Below, in pieces: positions 13,195 through 26,454 of a DNA stretch of 64,000 nt. The stretch is from the NCBI RefSeq assembly GCF_002288925.2, contig NW_022098069.1, forward strand, positions 70,412,099 through 70,476,098, given 5' to 3'. Position 1 is the first letter of the stretch. Each line of letters begins with the position of its first letter. The DNA comes from Delphinapterus leucas (Eukaryota > Chordata > Mammalia > Artiodactyla > Monodontidae). The notes beneath the pieces are model-generated. The model did no database searches and had not been told where the DNA came from. It saw only the letters and a program-made list of their open reading frames with translations. Made by a program: the position numbers and the translations under genes.

Positions 13195-14045
13195 CACACT
13201 CTAATCATAATTTACATATTGTGGTTAAAAAACACATGACATAAAATTTACCATCTTAACCATTTTTAAGTGTACAGTTCAGTAGCATTAAGTGTGTTTA
13301 CACTGTTGTGCAACCAGTCTCCAGAATATTTTCATCTTGCAAAATCAAAGCTCTATACCTGTTAAACAACAAGACCCCATTTCCACATCGACCCCCAAGC
13401 CCCTGGCAGCCATCATTCTGCTTTCTGTTTATATAAATCTGACTGTTCTACATACCTCATCTGAGTGGAGTCATATAGTATTTGCCTTTTTTGTGACTGC
13501 CTTATGTCCCTTGGACACATTCATTCATGCTGTCACATTTGTAAGAATCCCCTTCCTTTTTAAGGCTGAATAATATGCCATTGTATATTTATACCACCTT
13601 TTGTTTATCCATTCATCCATTGACGGACACAGGTTGTTTCCACCTCTTGGCTATTGTGAATAGTGACGCTCTGAACATAGGAGTGCAATATCTCTTAAAC
13701 TCCTGCTTTCAATACTTGTGGATACACGCAGAAGTGAGATTGCTGGATCATATGGTAATTTTACTTTTAATTATTTGAGGAATGACCATTCTGTTTTCCA
13801 TAGTAACTGCACCGTTTTACATTCCCACCAACAATTTACAAAGGTTCCAATTTCTCTTCAACAAAACTTATTTTCTTTTTTTTAATAATAGTCATGCTAA
13901 TGGATGTGAGGTGAAACCTCATTGTTGTCTTGATTCACATTTTTCTAATGATTAGTGATGTTGAGCATCTTTTCACATACTTGTTGGCCATCTGTATATC
14001 ATCTTCAGAGAAATATCTATTCGAATCCTTTGCCTAAAGACAATT
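13195..14045 (-). mobile_element. Old L1 3' region, antisense
   Basis: The plus strand shows the reverse complement of the L1 3' part: 'ccattgtatatttataccac', 'tttatccattcatccattga', 'gtgagattgctggatcatat', 'tgttggccatctgtatatca'. It is diverged (L1M-like), and its frames are shadows. Confidence 0.85.
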
Positions 14046-14350
14046 TTTTAAATCAGCCTCGTATATTCACTACATTTTTGAAACAAAAGAGAGGAGAATT
14101 TTTTTTTAATCGGAGCTAATTAGGTTCAATATCAGAGCAGAAGGAATTTGTGAAATTTTATTTTGCTTTACCTTTTATTTTGTCTTCAGTACTAACTGAT
14201 TAAAAAGAGAAAAGAAAAAGAATTGTGCATTGGTTATTCAACTGGGTTTGCAGAAAATAAAACCTGACCTAGGTTTGACTAGATAAGGCAATTCTGGTGC
14301 CCTTAGGTGGATAAGCAGTAGGTAGCAACACCACAGTCTCGAGTACTTTT

Positions 14351-14365
14351 AAGATCCAGTGGAAA
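14351..14365. repeat. Target-site duplication, left copy
   Basis: AAGATCCAGTGGAAA, matched at 15735-15749 with one difference (T to C). It flanks the L1 between them. Confidence 0.85.
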
Positions 14366-15734
14366 ACTGGATAGATACATGTAAAAGAATGAAATTAGAA
14401 CACTCCCTAACACCATACACAAAAATAAACCCAAAATGCATTAAGGGCCTAAATGTAAGGCCAGACACTATAAAACTCTTAGAGAAAAACATAGGCAGAT
14501 CATCCTATGACATAAATCACAGCAAGATCCTTTTTGACCCACCTCCTAGAGAAATGGAAATAAAAACAAAAATAAACAAGTGGGACCTAATGAAAGTTAG
14601 AAGCTTTTGCACAGCAAGGGAAACCATAAGATGAAAAGACAACCCTCAGAATGGGAGAAAATATTTGCAAATGAAGCAACTGACAAAGGATTAATCTCCA
14701 AAATTTACAAGTAACTCATGCAGCTCAATATCAAAAAAACAAACAACCCAATCCAAAAATGGGCAGAAGACCTAAACAGACATTTCTCCAAAGAAGATAT
14801 ACAGATTGCCAACAAACACATGAAAGGATGCTCAACATCACAAATCGTTAGAGAAATGCAAATCAAAACTACAATGAGGTATCCCCTCACACTGGCCAGA
14901 ATGGCCATCATCAAAAAATCTACAAACAATAAATGCTAGAGAAGGTGTGGAGAAAAGGGAACCCTCTTAGACTGTTGGTGGCAATGTAACTCAAGACACC
15001 AACTATGGAGAACAGTATGGAGGTTCCTTAAAAAACTAAAAATAGAACTACCATATGACCCAGCAATCCCACTACTGGGCATATACCCTGAGAAAACCAT
15101 AATTCAAAAAGAGTCATGTACCAAAATATTCATTGCAGCTCTTTTTACAATAGCCAGGACATGGAAGCAACCTAAGTGTCCATCAACAGATGAATGGATA
15201 AAGAAGATGTGGCACATATATACAATGGAATATTACTCAGCCAAAAAAGAAAATGAAATTGAGTTATTTGTAGTGAGGTGGATGGACCTAGAGTCTGTCA
15301 TACAGAGTGTGAAGTAAGTCAGAAAGAGAAAAACAAATACTGTATGCTAACAGATATACATGGAATCTAAAAAAAAAAACAGGTTCTGAAAAACCTAGGG
15401 GCAGGACAGGAATAAAGATGCAGATGTAGAGAATGGACTTGAGGACACAGGAAGGGGGAAGGGTAAGCTGGGATGAAGTGAGAGAGTGCCATGGACATAT
15501 ATACACTACCAAGTGTAAAACAGCTAGTGGGTAGCAGCCACATAGCACAGGGAGATCAGCTCGGTGCTTTGGGACCACCTAGAGGGGTGGGATAGGGAGG
15601 GTGGGAGGGAGATGCAAGAGGGAGGAGATATGGGGATATATGTATATGTATAGCTGATTCACTTTGTTATAAAGCGGAAACTAACACACCATTGTAAAGC
15701 AATTATACTCCAATAAAGATGTTAAAAAAAAAAA
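14366..15734 (+). mobile_element. 5'-truncated L1 (cetartiodactyl type) with target-site duplication
   Basis: The copy begins inside the ORF2 C-terminal region (open for 91 and 73 codons in pieces), passes the 'ggagaaaagggaaccctctt' and 'gaatggataaagaagatgtg' blocks, and ends with 'ccaataaagatgtt' plus an A tail. The flanking 15-bp duplication fixes both ends. It is broken by stops and cannot encode a working protein. Confidence 0.95.
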
Positions 15735-15749
15735 AAGATCCAGCGGAAA

Positions 15750-16643
15750 GTTCCACCAACCCTGCGGCCGTGGTCCTTTGAGGACCACTAGGAGTTTCAG
15801 GGAAGTCCTGAGTCACTACAGTTTGAAGGCCTGAATCGCTCACTGGCCTTAACGTTATTTGTAAAGAACAGTCTTTGTTGCTCTTTTTCTCATTAGCCTG
15901 ATAATTTCTTAGTATTTCGTTATGGTCACATGAACAGGACACTGTCTGATTCTTCCCTAACTATCAAAAAAAATTAGTCCCAACGCTCATCCCACATTTT
16001 AATCTCTGCGTTCGCTTCCTTGGTCCTCCATCCCCCGTATCAAGGATTCTCAGTTTGAGCACAATTGAGCATTGCTCTTTTATTCTAAGGTGTGTTCTCC
16101 ACCGGCAGTTCGGTTTGTTGCACAGTACTAATCCCTTTATTAATCCCAATTGCAGCCCTTTTATTTGCAAAGCTATTCATTTCTCCACTTTACCTTGGAT
16201 TTCTCCAGCTGCTGGCCATGATAATTCCCTACCTTCCTCACCAGAGTTGATTTATCCAAGGGTGGGCCATTCTGAATTCGTCCCTAGGAAGAGAAGAGGT
16301 CACTCTCTAGTGGCAGGTTTATGAGATTTGAAGACCCCAACCTATGAAAGAAACTGTTCTACAAACAGAAGAGGGGCAGTCCAGAGGGTGTCACATTCCT
16401 GGGTTCAGTCACCCCTTGGGCTAAGCTGCACCCCTCCATTCTATGGTTAGGCAATCCAGCCTTTCAATAAAGTCCCCTCTTTGCTGGAAATAATTTGAAT
16501 GGATTTCTATTACTTGCAAACCAAAAGACTCAAGATGAATATATTTGTCACCTGTGGCCATTAAATCACCTTCCTTTTATGTGATCCTAACTCTGGCCTG
16601 GTTAGGACTTAGCTTCTCCTTATCTGGTTAACATGACTTTTCC
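15750..16643. other. Intergenic, possible LTR remnant near 16.43-16.56 kb
   Basis: No gene. The text around 'caataaagtcccctctttgc' and 'tttctattacttgcaaacc' recalls the 3' part of an old mammalian LTR, but I cannot place it firmly. Confidence 0.35.
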
Positions 16644-18146
16644 TTTTTTTGTATATACCACAATTTTATTTCAATCGCACAAATGAAGTTAGCACGTACA
16701 AAATTTAAATGCAACAGTATGTTAAAAATAGCAGAGAACCAAAAAAATCTAAAAAGGAAGTACACCTACAACATGAGAATTCAACATTCATTAGTGTTCC
16801 ATCTCCAGTTTTGATTGATACTTGATGCTTGCAAATTTTGAAACAAACTTTGAGGTCATGATGACTATTCTGAAGAGATTTCAGCACCAGCACTAGGATT
16901 TGTACATTCAGTTGGTTTGCAATTGACTTGTTAGCCATTTACATAGTGTATAGTACAGATGTGTCACAGGTCAGATCACAGTGTTGAAGGAAAGAAGTAC
17001 CTTCCTGTAATTATAAAGTATCCCCTAAACTGCACTCAGCTTAAAACATCCAATGTATAAGAGCACGAAAACCATCGTAAATAATGTGGCTCCAAGGAGC
17101 ATAGTTTTGATAAGGAAAATAACCTAAGCTTCTGTTTCCCACTTTAATTACTGAAATCTCTAACAATGACAAAACTGTCACAAAGGACAGTAAATGTATA
17201 CAGTAATTCAATCACACTTCTTGGAAAGAACACATTTAGCAATCTGGGATAATGCGGAATGACAGAAAATATAATGTGATTCAATACTGGTTCTTTTTGT
17301 CGTTTTACACAGACATCGTGTTAATATTAGATCAAGGCACAAAACGTTTAGCGCATAAACCAGTTTCTTTTTTAAGATCTGATCAAAGAAGACTTATACT
17401 GAGATCAGCTCAGGGAAGTAAGGGTAAAGATAAGAAAACTGCCTTAATGTGATGGTTTCAGCGCTGTGAGGTCAGAGCGGGTTTGGGGGTTTGGAGCCAT
17501 TTTGGTCTCGTTATGAATTTCACAATGAATGCCTATCTGTGAGTGGTAGGGCAGAGTAAAGCACAGCTCTGTAAGCAAGTCATCTATGCAGAAAAGCGGA
17601 TGTGAATGGAAGTTTGTAATGGATCCACCACCCAGGGGCTTCTAGCAGCTCACTTCACAGAGCTCCAGCCTCACGGCCTAGCCCATGCCCTTATTCTGAC
17701 GTAAGGAGATAGTTCAGATATTCTGTGAGAAATACAACTCTGTACATGTTGAGAAAAGCCTTTGTGTTCTTTGCTCCCATTAAGGGTAATCAAAAACAGA
17801 CCAAAAAAAACCCAGGGCAACACCTCTAGCCATGAACTAATCATTATTTTACACCTCGTATGTTCATGCCTGCTTCAGGCAAATTTCCATGAGAATTCTA
17901 AATGTTTGGATTGCTCAATAACCACTGACAAAATGCAAGGGGCCTGAGCGGCCATAGCAGGCTTCCCCAAGTGTGAATTCCCAAAACCTACTTATTTGCT
18001 AGCAGCTGCAGTCTTCTGATCTCCAAAGATACATTTGCTTGGAGCCCAGCCTTTGTTTAGATCAATTAAAGTGCCTTGGGCAAAATGTATGTCTTTTCCT
18101 TTAAGGTACTTTTCCATCTGAGTTGCCTGCAATGTATTTACTATAA
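16644..18146 (-). pseudogene. Possible 5'-truncated retrocopy or orphan terminal exon of an unidentified gene
   Basis: Read on the minus strand, an open frame ends at TAA 17992-17994. The ATG at 18115-18117 starts 41 codons (MEKYLKGKDIHFAQGTLIDL and on to TAAASK), and the frame stays open 12 codons further upstream. About 1.3 kb of non-repetitive sequence follows, then AATAAA (16665-16670), 14 bases, and an A tract (16644-16650). That is the normal geometry of a transcript 3' end. An AG after 'ttttctttat' at 18141-18142 could be a splice acceptor. I do not recognise the protein. A stop-free run of about 50 codons is not rare by chance, so confidence is low. No target-site duplication was found. 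Confidence 0.3.
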
Positions 18147-19923
18147 AGAAAACTTAACAATATAAAGAAGCTTATTTGGGGGGTTAAAAACAATGCTATT
18201 AAAAACAATTCTAGAAATTCATCTTTCCTCTTACCCTTTGATTCATGAACTGGAAATGTCATTGAACCTTCTTTTGGGGGAATTTATTCTTGAATCTTGT
18301 GTCAGTTACAATTTCATAGTAGAGGAGATACAAGCATATTTTGAAAATATATATATATACTTTTAAAGCGTCTGGCTGTTCCTATTTTGACTGAGCGCCT
18401 TCAGGGAACGTATGCTTTTAACAGTCTTATCAGAATTAAGGAACGCTTTGAAAATGTTTGTTAGTGCCTGGTGCAGTGTGAACGCTGGGTGTGGACCTCA
18501 AGTGTAAGCTGGAAGAAAAGAGAGAAGTGACAAGTTAACTGTGAGGATCCAAATGACCAGGTAGTCTCCCCCAAATCAGTAAAAGACTGGATTACAGGAC
18601 GGAAAACACAAAGCAGCACTGCCACAGCCCAGGGTTATAGGAAGGCTGACCTGAACAAAATGCAAACAGATTATCAACTGCTGTCATAAAATTAAATTCT
18701 CTTTCAATACTGGAATATGGTTTTAAATTTTTCTCTCTTCATTTTGCCTGCTTGTTTTCTTCTTTGTAAATGTTCGAGATTTCATGTCACCTGATTATTG
18801 GGAATATACTGAAATTTCTTACCACTCAAATTTAATTCTGAATATTTTAATTTTATTAAAATTTATGAAAAATTGTAAATTGAGTCTCTAGCATTACCAA
18901 TCAACAGTATCTAAACTTTAAGTATACTAGCTCTCATTTTATGCTTTGTAAAGTATTTTCATAAATTGTATGAAGAGCTAGAAGAAGATGAATTATTATC
19001 TCTAATTTATAGATAGAACAGTTGCTCAGAAAGTAATGTAGAACAAAGGACAGCAAAGCATAAGTGACTTTTTCAGGTCTCCTGGAAACTCGGTGCTTTT
19101 TTCAACACATCAAATGCCATTTAAAAAAATTTCTCCAGAAATTAAATGACCAAGGGAATGGTCCTATAGAAACCTAAGGAATGAAGTTTTTGAGGTTTTG
19201 TTTTCTTTAAGTGTTCTACATACAATTAACATTGATGCTGAAGATAATTTTGCCAGGAATAAAGCATACATGTAAGTGCAGGAGATTTTGCAATTTAGCA
19301 TTTGAATCATTAGTGGATAGAATTCACGTTTCATGTGAACAGAAAACACAATGCCATTAATCCTTCAGTGTCACTAAAAGGCAGCTAACAATACCTTATT
19401 TATCCTTGCTAGTTGATGGATCGCTGTGAAAAGGTAGGAACACATTTTTTTTGTTGTAGTTTTAATGAATAAAAACACTTTCTGTTGTGGACTGGTTTTT
19501 TAGTTGGTATTTTGTTTGTTTTGCTTCCTCTCATTTTGTTTTGGTAAAGGCACTGAGTATGTATCAAGGCCCTGTTCCAAAATCAGTTTATATATAATAG
19601 CTTATTGTATTTTCATCTTAGTTCTTTCCTATATTCAAAGACAATCAAATGCCCATGGCAACTGTTTTCTCCTTGCGTCTTCAAAGTCCTGTTGACAACC
19701 AGCCAGTTTCTCACTTTCTGAAACTTGTTGGGAATCCTTGTGGACATTTTCTTGAGGACTGAAGGTCTCTGCCTACGAATTTGAGAAAACAAGGAGAAAC
19801 TCACGTGATCATCTGGCCTGTGGTTCACTTCCACTAGTGTGTCTTTTCCCATCTCATAATTAAAAGATAATAATTAATAGATCATGTCTTTCCAAATCCT
19901 CCCCACAGGTAGATCTTTTCTAT
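18147..19923. other. Intergenic, nothing firmly recognised
   Basis: Unique-looking AT-rich DNA. A weak MIR-like stretch may lie near 18.94-19.09 kb. No gene supported. Confidence 0.45.
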
Positions 19924-19936
19924 CAAAATCATATAT

Positions 19937-20068
19937 ATAATTTGGCTGCACCGGCATTTGGGGGTCTTAGCACGGCACGTGGGATCTTAGTTCCCTGACC
20001 AGGTATTGAACCCATGCCCCCTGCATTGGAAGCCTGGAGTTTTAACCACTGGACAGCCAGGGAAGTCC
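19937..20068 (-). mobile_element. Short tRNA-derived SINE with target-site duplication
   Basis: Antisense copy of an older, shorter SINE (tRNA head at right, ending 'gccagggaagtcc'). The 13-bp direct repeat CAAAATCATATAT at 19924-19936 and 20069-20081 bounds it exactly. Confidence 0.92.
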
Positions 20069-20454
20069 CAAAATCATATATTTTTATTTTTTTAATTTTC
20101 TAAGGATTGTCACCCTTAAACTCTTCCTATTACAAAATCATTCATTAATACTAAACATTTTTTAACGTAGGTTATGCCCATTTTTCTTCTCTATGTAAAG
20201 GTATGGAATAAGTACTAAACATTTCCTTGTAGATTTTATGAATTGGGAGGTACTATTAAGTCACCCTTCACCTTTCCTTTTCCACATTTTACAATCTCAG
20301 TGCTTGACTCTTATCCATAGACCCTAAATTGCCACCTATTTCTTCAGCTTTTCCTTCAAGTTAATATTCAATAGTGACAAATACAAACTCTTGGCTCTGT
20401 CTTTTTACTTACTTTGTTGACAATGAACAAGATCCTAAAGCTCTCTTAAACTAT

Positions 20455-20585
20455 TTCCTTAATTCATAAGATATGGATAGTAAAACTTATTTCATAAAAT
20501 TTTGTAAGGATTAAATGCAAAGTAATTGCATACAATGCACTTAGCACAGTGTTGGGTGTATAAATACTTGGTAAACAGTTTATTC
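20455..20585 (+). mobile_element. MIR fragment
   Basis: The text 'aggattaaatgcaaagtaat', 'cacttagcacagtgttggg' and 'taaatacttggtaaacag' matches the 3' half of MIR in sense orientation. Confidence 0.6.
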
Positions 20586-22764
20586 TCCAGAGCTCCTAGG
20601 CTGAGGAGGAGAGTTCCCAGAGAGTCTGTACCTTATAAGGTATTTCTTTTTTTAAAGAAAGAACACTGCTAAGTTAGCCTTTAACTAAAATTCATGGATT
20701 CCCAAGGAAAGGATTTTCTCCTCTTTCTGGTCACTTCCCAAGTGCTGTGTGTCCTGTAACTATCCACCCTGATGGTGTTTGCTGGACAGTCTCTGTTTCT
20801 GGCTTTGACTATTGGCCTTGTCCTAAGCAGGCTATTTCTTTGCAGACACGTCCTCTGATTGCTTTACACCCATGTGTTCTGCCTGCTGTTCTCATTTCCC
20901 CAACTCCTGTGCTGATGTTACTATTCTTCAAATCGAGGGCACCCTGAGGATGGAAACCTGCAGGGCAGCAGAATGAATTTAATCCCATTGTTAGTGTCTA
21001 TTCTGAACTGCTCAGCAAGCAAAGAGCAACTCCTTACACAATGTGTTGCTCCTGAGAGTAAAAGGGTAATGAACTGTAAAACCAGATGGCTCCATCCCCT
21101 AAAGCCATTACAGGGTTAACTTCCCACAATCATGGGAGCAGCAAGGGTGCCATCTCCTGCTGATTATCTCCTCAAATTCCCAGGATAACTAACTGTGTGT
21201 CTTACAAGAACTCTCCTTTTATTGGGAAAAATATTAAAATGTGTTGCAATGAGAAAGAAAATGAAAAATTCTCAATTCGTTGTTGTAGAAAACTGATAGG
21301 TAACTTTAATTTTCCTCTCAGCAATTCAAAAGGCTGATACTTTAATCTGGGAAGGTAGATGGAAGTTTTTGCCTGTGGATTGAAAGAGAATACAAATACA
21401 GGTAATGTTTCCAGCTATGTGCTGTGTAAGAGACTTCATTCCTTCTACATGATTTATACTGTGACTTTTTTTCCCCTCTTTTACTATGGCTTTTCTGTTT
21501 ATAATTGGATTAAAAGAATTCACCTTCAGTGCAGTCACAAGTTCCCTATAAAAGGCTACCAGGAGCTGCAGATGGACATCAAGGGGAGGCTGTTTTCATG
21601 AAAAAAATAAATAAATAAAGCTTTTACCACAAATAAAAGAAAATTGAAAATAATAACCCCAGTCATTTCTGCTTTCTATATACCCTATTTTTTAAATAAT
21701 TTTTTAGGGACAATGAATGGGCCGTTTATGATATTATTATCAATCCTTGTGGTTCTAAAGACCTCTTTTTTCTCAGAACCTGGCGAAAAGTGCCTTCATC
21801 CAATAAAGGCAAAATGAGAAGAAAAGAGAAAGCTAGTTTTATTCATTTAGTCCGTATTACAGTTTGCGTTGTCCTTTGGCTTTTTTAAATTGCAAAACTG
21901 TGCGCAAACACAACTACAAATCTTGCAGTACTATTTCCCTTATAGATTGTTCTCAAAGATAACTACCCACTTATGACTTGAAATTTCAAAATAATTCTTC
22001 AGAAATTTAATTGGGGGAACAAGTGCTATCACTTTGAAGAAGTGTGTACCTGTGTCTCACCTGTAAATCTTGACTTCCAGCTGTAAGTTTTATCACTAGT
22101 TTCTACAAGTCTTATCAGTCTCTTCATGGGGATTCCCAAATAACTCAAACGTTCCCACTGAAGGACCTAACCTGAGGTTTCATTTTCCTAAGTAGAATAT
22201 TTCAGAATATTTATTAGTCTTTGAAGAGAAAGCTTATTGCTAATGCTAGTTTGGCTTTTAATTGGATTTTGTCCATTTTTAAAAATTTTATCTCTACTTT
22301 ACCTAGATTACTAACACGGCATTTATGAGGTATAAAATTTTGTGCTGTCTTAGTCGCTAAATCAAAGCATATAGCTGTGTACACTACAACTAATCCTGAT
22401 TAGTCAGGGGAAAAAGAAAGTCTGCACAGAAAAATCCATTCAGTTGTTTTGATGGAATTAACTTGTCCCAAGAAATCCATAAACCAGCAGTCAGTCAACA
22501 TTTTATGAAGGAATATGCTGTTCATTTCAATTAGTCACCGAGACTGAACTTGCATAGGCTTTATCAATAGCTTTAGTCACAATACCAGAAAAATCAAAAA
22601 CCTGATATGGCTAAAGGTTAAATCAGAACTATTCACACTTAATCAGATCATCAGTCACTACAAAAGTTATTAATGAATGAATAAGGGACATTTATTAAGC
22701 CGGTTAATTTAGAATATCATTTGTTAAACTTGGCAAGTCACATAAAAAAAAAGGAAAAAGCAAC
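20586..22764. other. Intergenic, nothing recognised
   Basis: No gene supported. Open frames at 20747-20947 and 21326-21601 have no domain or splice context. Confidence 0.5.
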
Positions 22765-22980
22765 TAAGATTTGTTTTGTGCCTCAGCAGGTGTTTTATAT
22801 ATTAACTCCTTTAATCTTCCCCACCTTGCAGTGAAGATATTATTATCTTCTTTTTGGGAAAAGTAAACTGAAGCTAAGAGAGGTCAAGGAATTTGCCTAA
22901 GGTCATAGTGCTAGGAAATGGTAGATTCTGGATTTGAAATTAAGGCTGACTTGAGAAGTTCACACCTTTCTCCAGGCCTG
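22765..22980 (-). mobile_element. MIR fragment
   Basis: Antisense MIR: 'tattaactcctttaatcttc', then an 'aaactgaag...gaggtcaagg' stretch, then 'cctaaggtcatagtgctagg'. Confidence 0.75.
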
Positions 22981-23479
22981 CCGCCCAGGCAAGAAACAGT
23001 TTCACATCCTTAGCTAATTCATGGGGTTGCAACCCAGGGTACGCTGAAGTGATGCCCTAATGAATCATCGTGGCAGGGTTGCCACTGATGTACAAATTGG
23101 CAAATGGGGCCTACTTACGTGCAGGAAAAAGAAGAGATGGGCTTTGAGTGAATGAATAATATTTTAAAATATTGACCTAGAGAATAAGTTTAAAAGAATT
23201 TATTTCATTGACTTTTCATTTTGAATTGGGAATAAACTCACTTGGTAAATAAATAAGCGGTATCCAGCTTAAAAGTCTGCCTCCACCGTGGCCTCATGGG
23301 TTTCCATTCTCCTCCTATCTGTGAGCTCAACAAGATTGTTTCCTGCAGATCTTGTGGTCTTTCTTATGCAAAAGGTAGCAGGCACATTGTTCTGCACTAA
23401 GCTTTTTCCTCACAGGACAAAATCTCTTGGAGATTCCTTAGTGTTATGTTACTACATTGAACTGTCGTTTCTTATTTGC

Positions 23480-24580
23480 CGTGTCCGTTGTATAGATAGG
23501 CAATAATTTATTTAATCAGTCTCCTATTGATGGACATTTTTCAAACTTCTCACCATTTCAATTTTCATTTCGTTGCTGTGCTTTCGTTTTTGTTTGCCAG
23601 CTCTTTCGATTATTCAAACAATGCTTCAATGAATAAACGTGTACCTTCATCATTTCAAACATGTATAGGCATATCTGCAGATAAACTATAAAAGTGGGAT
23701 TGCGAGATCAAAGAGTAAATGAGTTTGCAGCTTTCTTATGTAGTAAATTGCTTTCCATAGGGATTGCAGCAGTTTTATGCCCACCTGTGATACATGATCA
23801 CGCCTACTTTCTCACGGACTTTAAAGAAAAAAGTCTTTTAAATATCAAATTTGGGGAGTTTTGTCGTTCTGATAGATGAAAAATGCCATTTTAGTGTACT
23901 TCTTTCACTATACGTTCCACTTGGTTATTTTTTGTATGTGTGAAAATTACTGAAACTGTGTGTTTATTGTGTCCTTATTGCTTTATTGAAATCTCTAATT
24001 GCCTACTGTGGTTTCTCAGTTGATTCACTTGGGTTTTTCCAAGAATATGATGACATTGCACACAGTGATTTTACCTTCTTTACAAACTCAACTTTTTTTT
24101 TCTTTTTCTAATTGTGTTGGCTACTAATGTCAGAACAATATTAATAATGGTGGTGATAGTGAATTTTCTTGATTTATTCTGGCTTTAGTGGGAAGGTAAC
24201 TCATATTTATTAAGCATAAAGCTGACTTTTATACTAGGAAACAAATTTTATTCTATTTCTGTAGTTTTTTTTATCAAGAACTATTGTTGTCATTTGTCAT
24301 ATGTCTTTTCAGCCACCATGAAATATATATGTTTTTCTCTATAAGTATGTAATTAAAAGAACTGCTATATTAATAGCTTTCCAGATATCAAATCTTGCTT
24401 GAATTCCTGGAATAACCCCACTGGTTATAATAAAATATTTTTTAATGTGGTGTGGGCTTCTGGTGGCTGATATTTACTTAAGATTTTTTGCATCAAAAAT
24501 CATAAGTGAGATCAGTCTATTGGTCTGTTATTTTCTTTTTGCACAAGCTTTGCCATGATTTGGTATCAATTTACACTGGC
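23480..24580 (-). mobile_element. Old L1, antisense
   Basis: Reverse-complement L1 text includes 'ctattgatggacatttttca', 'gtgggattgcgagatcaaag' and, further right, ORF2 antisense ('cttgcttgaattcctggaat', 'gattttttgcatcaaaaatc'). It is diverged and broken. Boundaries are approximate. Confidence 0.75.
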
Positions 24581-25895
24581 AGTCCTCACTTTGCACTACA
24601 GTGTTAAACTGTAAAAATGACCATGCATACTGAAACCCTGCACAGTGATCTTAATAATCCTTGGAATCTGGGTGCAGATTTCACAGCAGCATACATATTT
24701 GTGTTAACAGTTTCACCGATAACTTCACATAAGTCAATTTACACTATCTTCTGAGACAACAAAAACCAGCCTTTACTGGCAGTGAAAGCTCTTTTCGGTC
24801 TCCTCATGGTCCCTGTTTTCTTTCAATGCAACAACTAACTTTAATGTTTTAGCTTGAATCCTAGCTAAACTGGTTGGGATTTTTTATTACAGTCTCCACT
24901 TAAAAGTAGAAGCAAATTCTATGTTTCAATCATAGTGGCTTTCTGTGCTTAGTAAATTCTAAACTAAAAGATGTTAACGCAACTTTAGCTTAGTTTTTAT
25001 ATTCATCAAACTTTTTCAACATGGTTTGTACCATAACATCATGCAGATCTAGATTTCATCCTATCTTTGCTTTGCCGTTGCCATTTTCAAATCTTCTAAT
25101 TTCATCCACTTTCACTCCAGCATCATCAATTTCCATGTCTTTGTCACACTTTAATCTTTGTTGGCCAATTTCTTCTTTCAATAATCCATTTTTGAAAAAT
25201 GTTGCATGGGTTTAGCACTGGGAGATAAGAAAGCAACACAATTATGTGTTTTGCTGTCTGTTCATGAAGTGAGTAACAGATACTCAGTGACCAATCAACC
25301 AGTCACCAACAGACTTTGAAAGAGGTGACATGATGATCACTGATCATAATGCATATCTGTTATGTACATAATGATTTGTGGACTAGAGAGCTAGCAGTGA
25401 AGTTTTTTACTTTATACAATTATTCATAGTTAATATAGCATGGTGACTGAAATTTGAACCCTACTGTTGAGGAACTGGTGTTATTTAACTAAACTGTAAT
25501 AACTGAAATTCATGTGTATTGGAACCATGCAATATGAAGCTGCATACAAAGTATTAGGAAGTTTGGTTTTTTTTTTTAAGAGCATTTTAGAACAGTTTTA
25601 AAAACATTAGAATTTTCTGCTCAGTATCAGGTAGAGTTTCTCTGTGAACCATCTACTCTTGCTTCCTTTTTTTCCCAAGATACCTGTATATCTTCTATGG
25701 AAATAATATGCTTAGATTTTTAAGACTCTTTCCAGGGTCATTCATGGTAAATTATATTTTCTAAGGAAATGATTCATGTTATCCAGGTTTCCAAATTTAT
25801 TTGAATAATATTAAACATTAGCTCTCTAGGTGTGCAGATATAGGTTGGTTACCTCAGGTGGATCCCTTACCATAAGAAAGTGCTTTTTTGCTGAC
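24581..25895. other. Intergenic, nothing firmly recognised
   Basis: No gene. Possible decayed DNA-transposon text near 24.58-25.3 kb could not be assigned. Confidence 0.45.
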
Positions 25896-26006
25896 TTTTT
25901 TTTTTTTTTTTTTTTGCGGTACGCAGGCTCCGGATGCGCAGGCTCAGCGGCCATGGCTCACGAGCTCAGCCGCTGCGCGGCACGCGGGATCCTCCCGGAC
26001 CGGGGC
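25896..26006 (-). mobile_element. Truncated and internally deleted SINE (CHR-type)
   Basis: Antisense copy with a 20-base T tail. Compared with the copies at 12964 and 31029 it lacks about 43 bases between the 'gcggtacgc' and 'aggctccgg' blocks. It also stops at 'gaccggggc', before the tRNA-like head with both promoter boxes. It is therefore 5'-truncated. Confidence 0.88.
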
Positions 26007-26454
26007 TATTTTGTTTTTATTTAGATTATCTAGGATCTGCTGTCATTGGCCCATCTTGCTATCCACTTTCCCTCAAACAATATTTGCTGCTCTTCATTGC
26101 AAGAAATTTGGAGGCACTGTTACCTGCTCATGGCAGACCTGACCCTTTTAATGGAGTCTGAATTATCTGACTTCTAATTTCACTGAAAATGAAGCATGCA
26201 GATTTTGTTAGTGTTCAACTTGTAACTTTTGCAAAATATTCAGAAGAGAAAGGGAAATTGCTGCTTTGCATTTCATGTTTGTACGAGAAGTAATCACTGG
26301 CTTTTCAACGCAAAGCTAGACAATTTCATTAATGAATATATATATGTAATTCAATGACATTGGGTTTTTAAATCAAACTTATTTATGAATTCGTTTGTCA
26401 TTGTAGCAACTAGGGGCTTGGTTTGTGGGAAAAGTGTGGTTATAAAGGGAGAGT
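26007..26454. other. Intergenic, nothing recognised
   Basis: No gene or nameable repeat. Confidence 0.5.
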
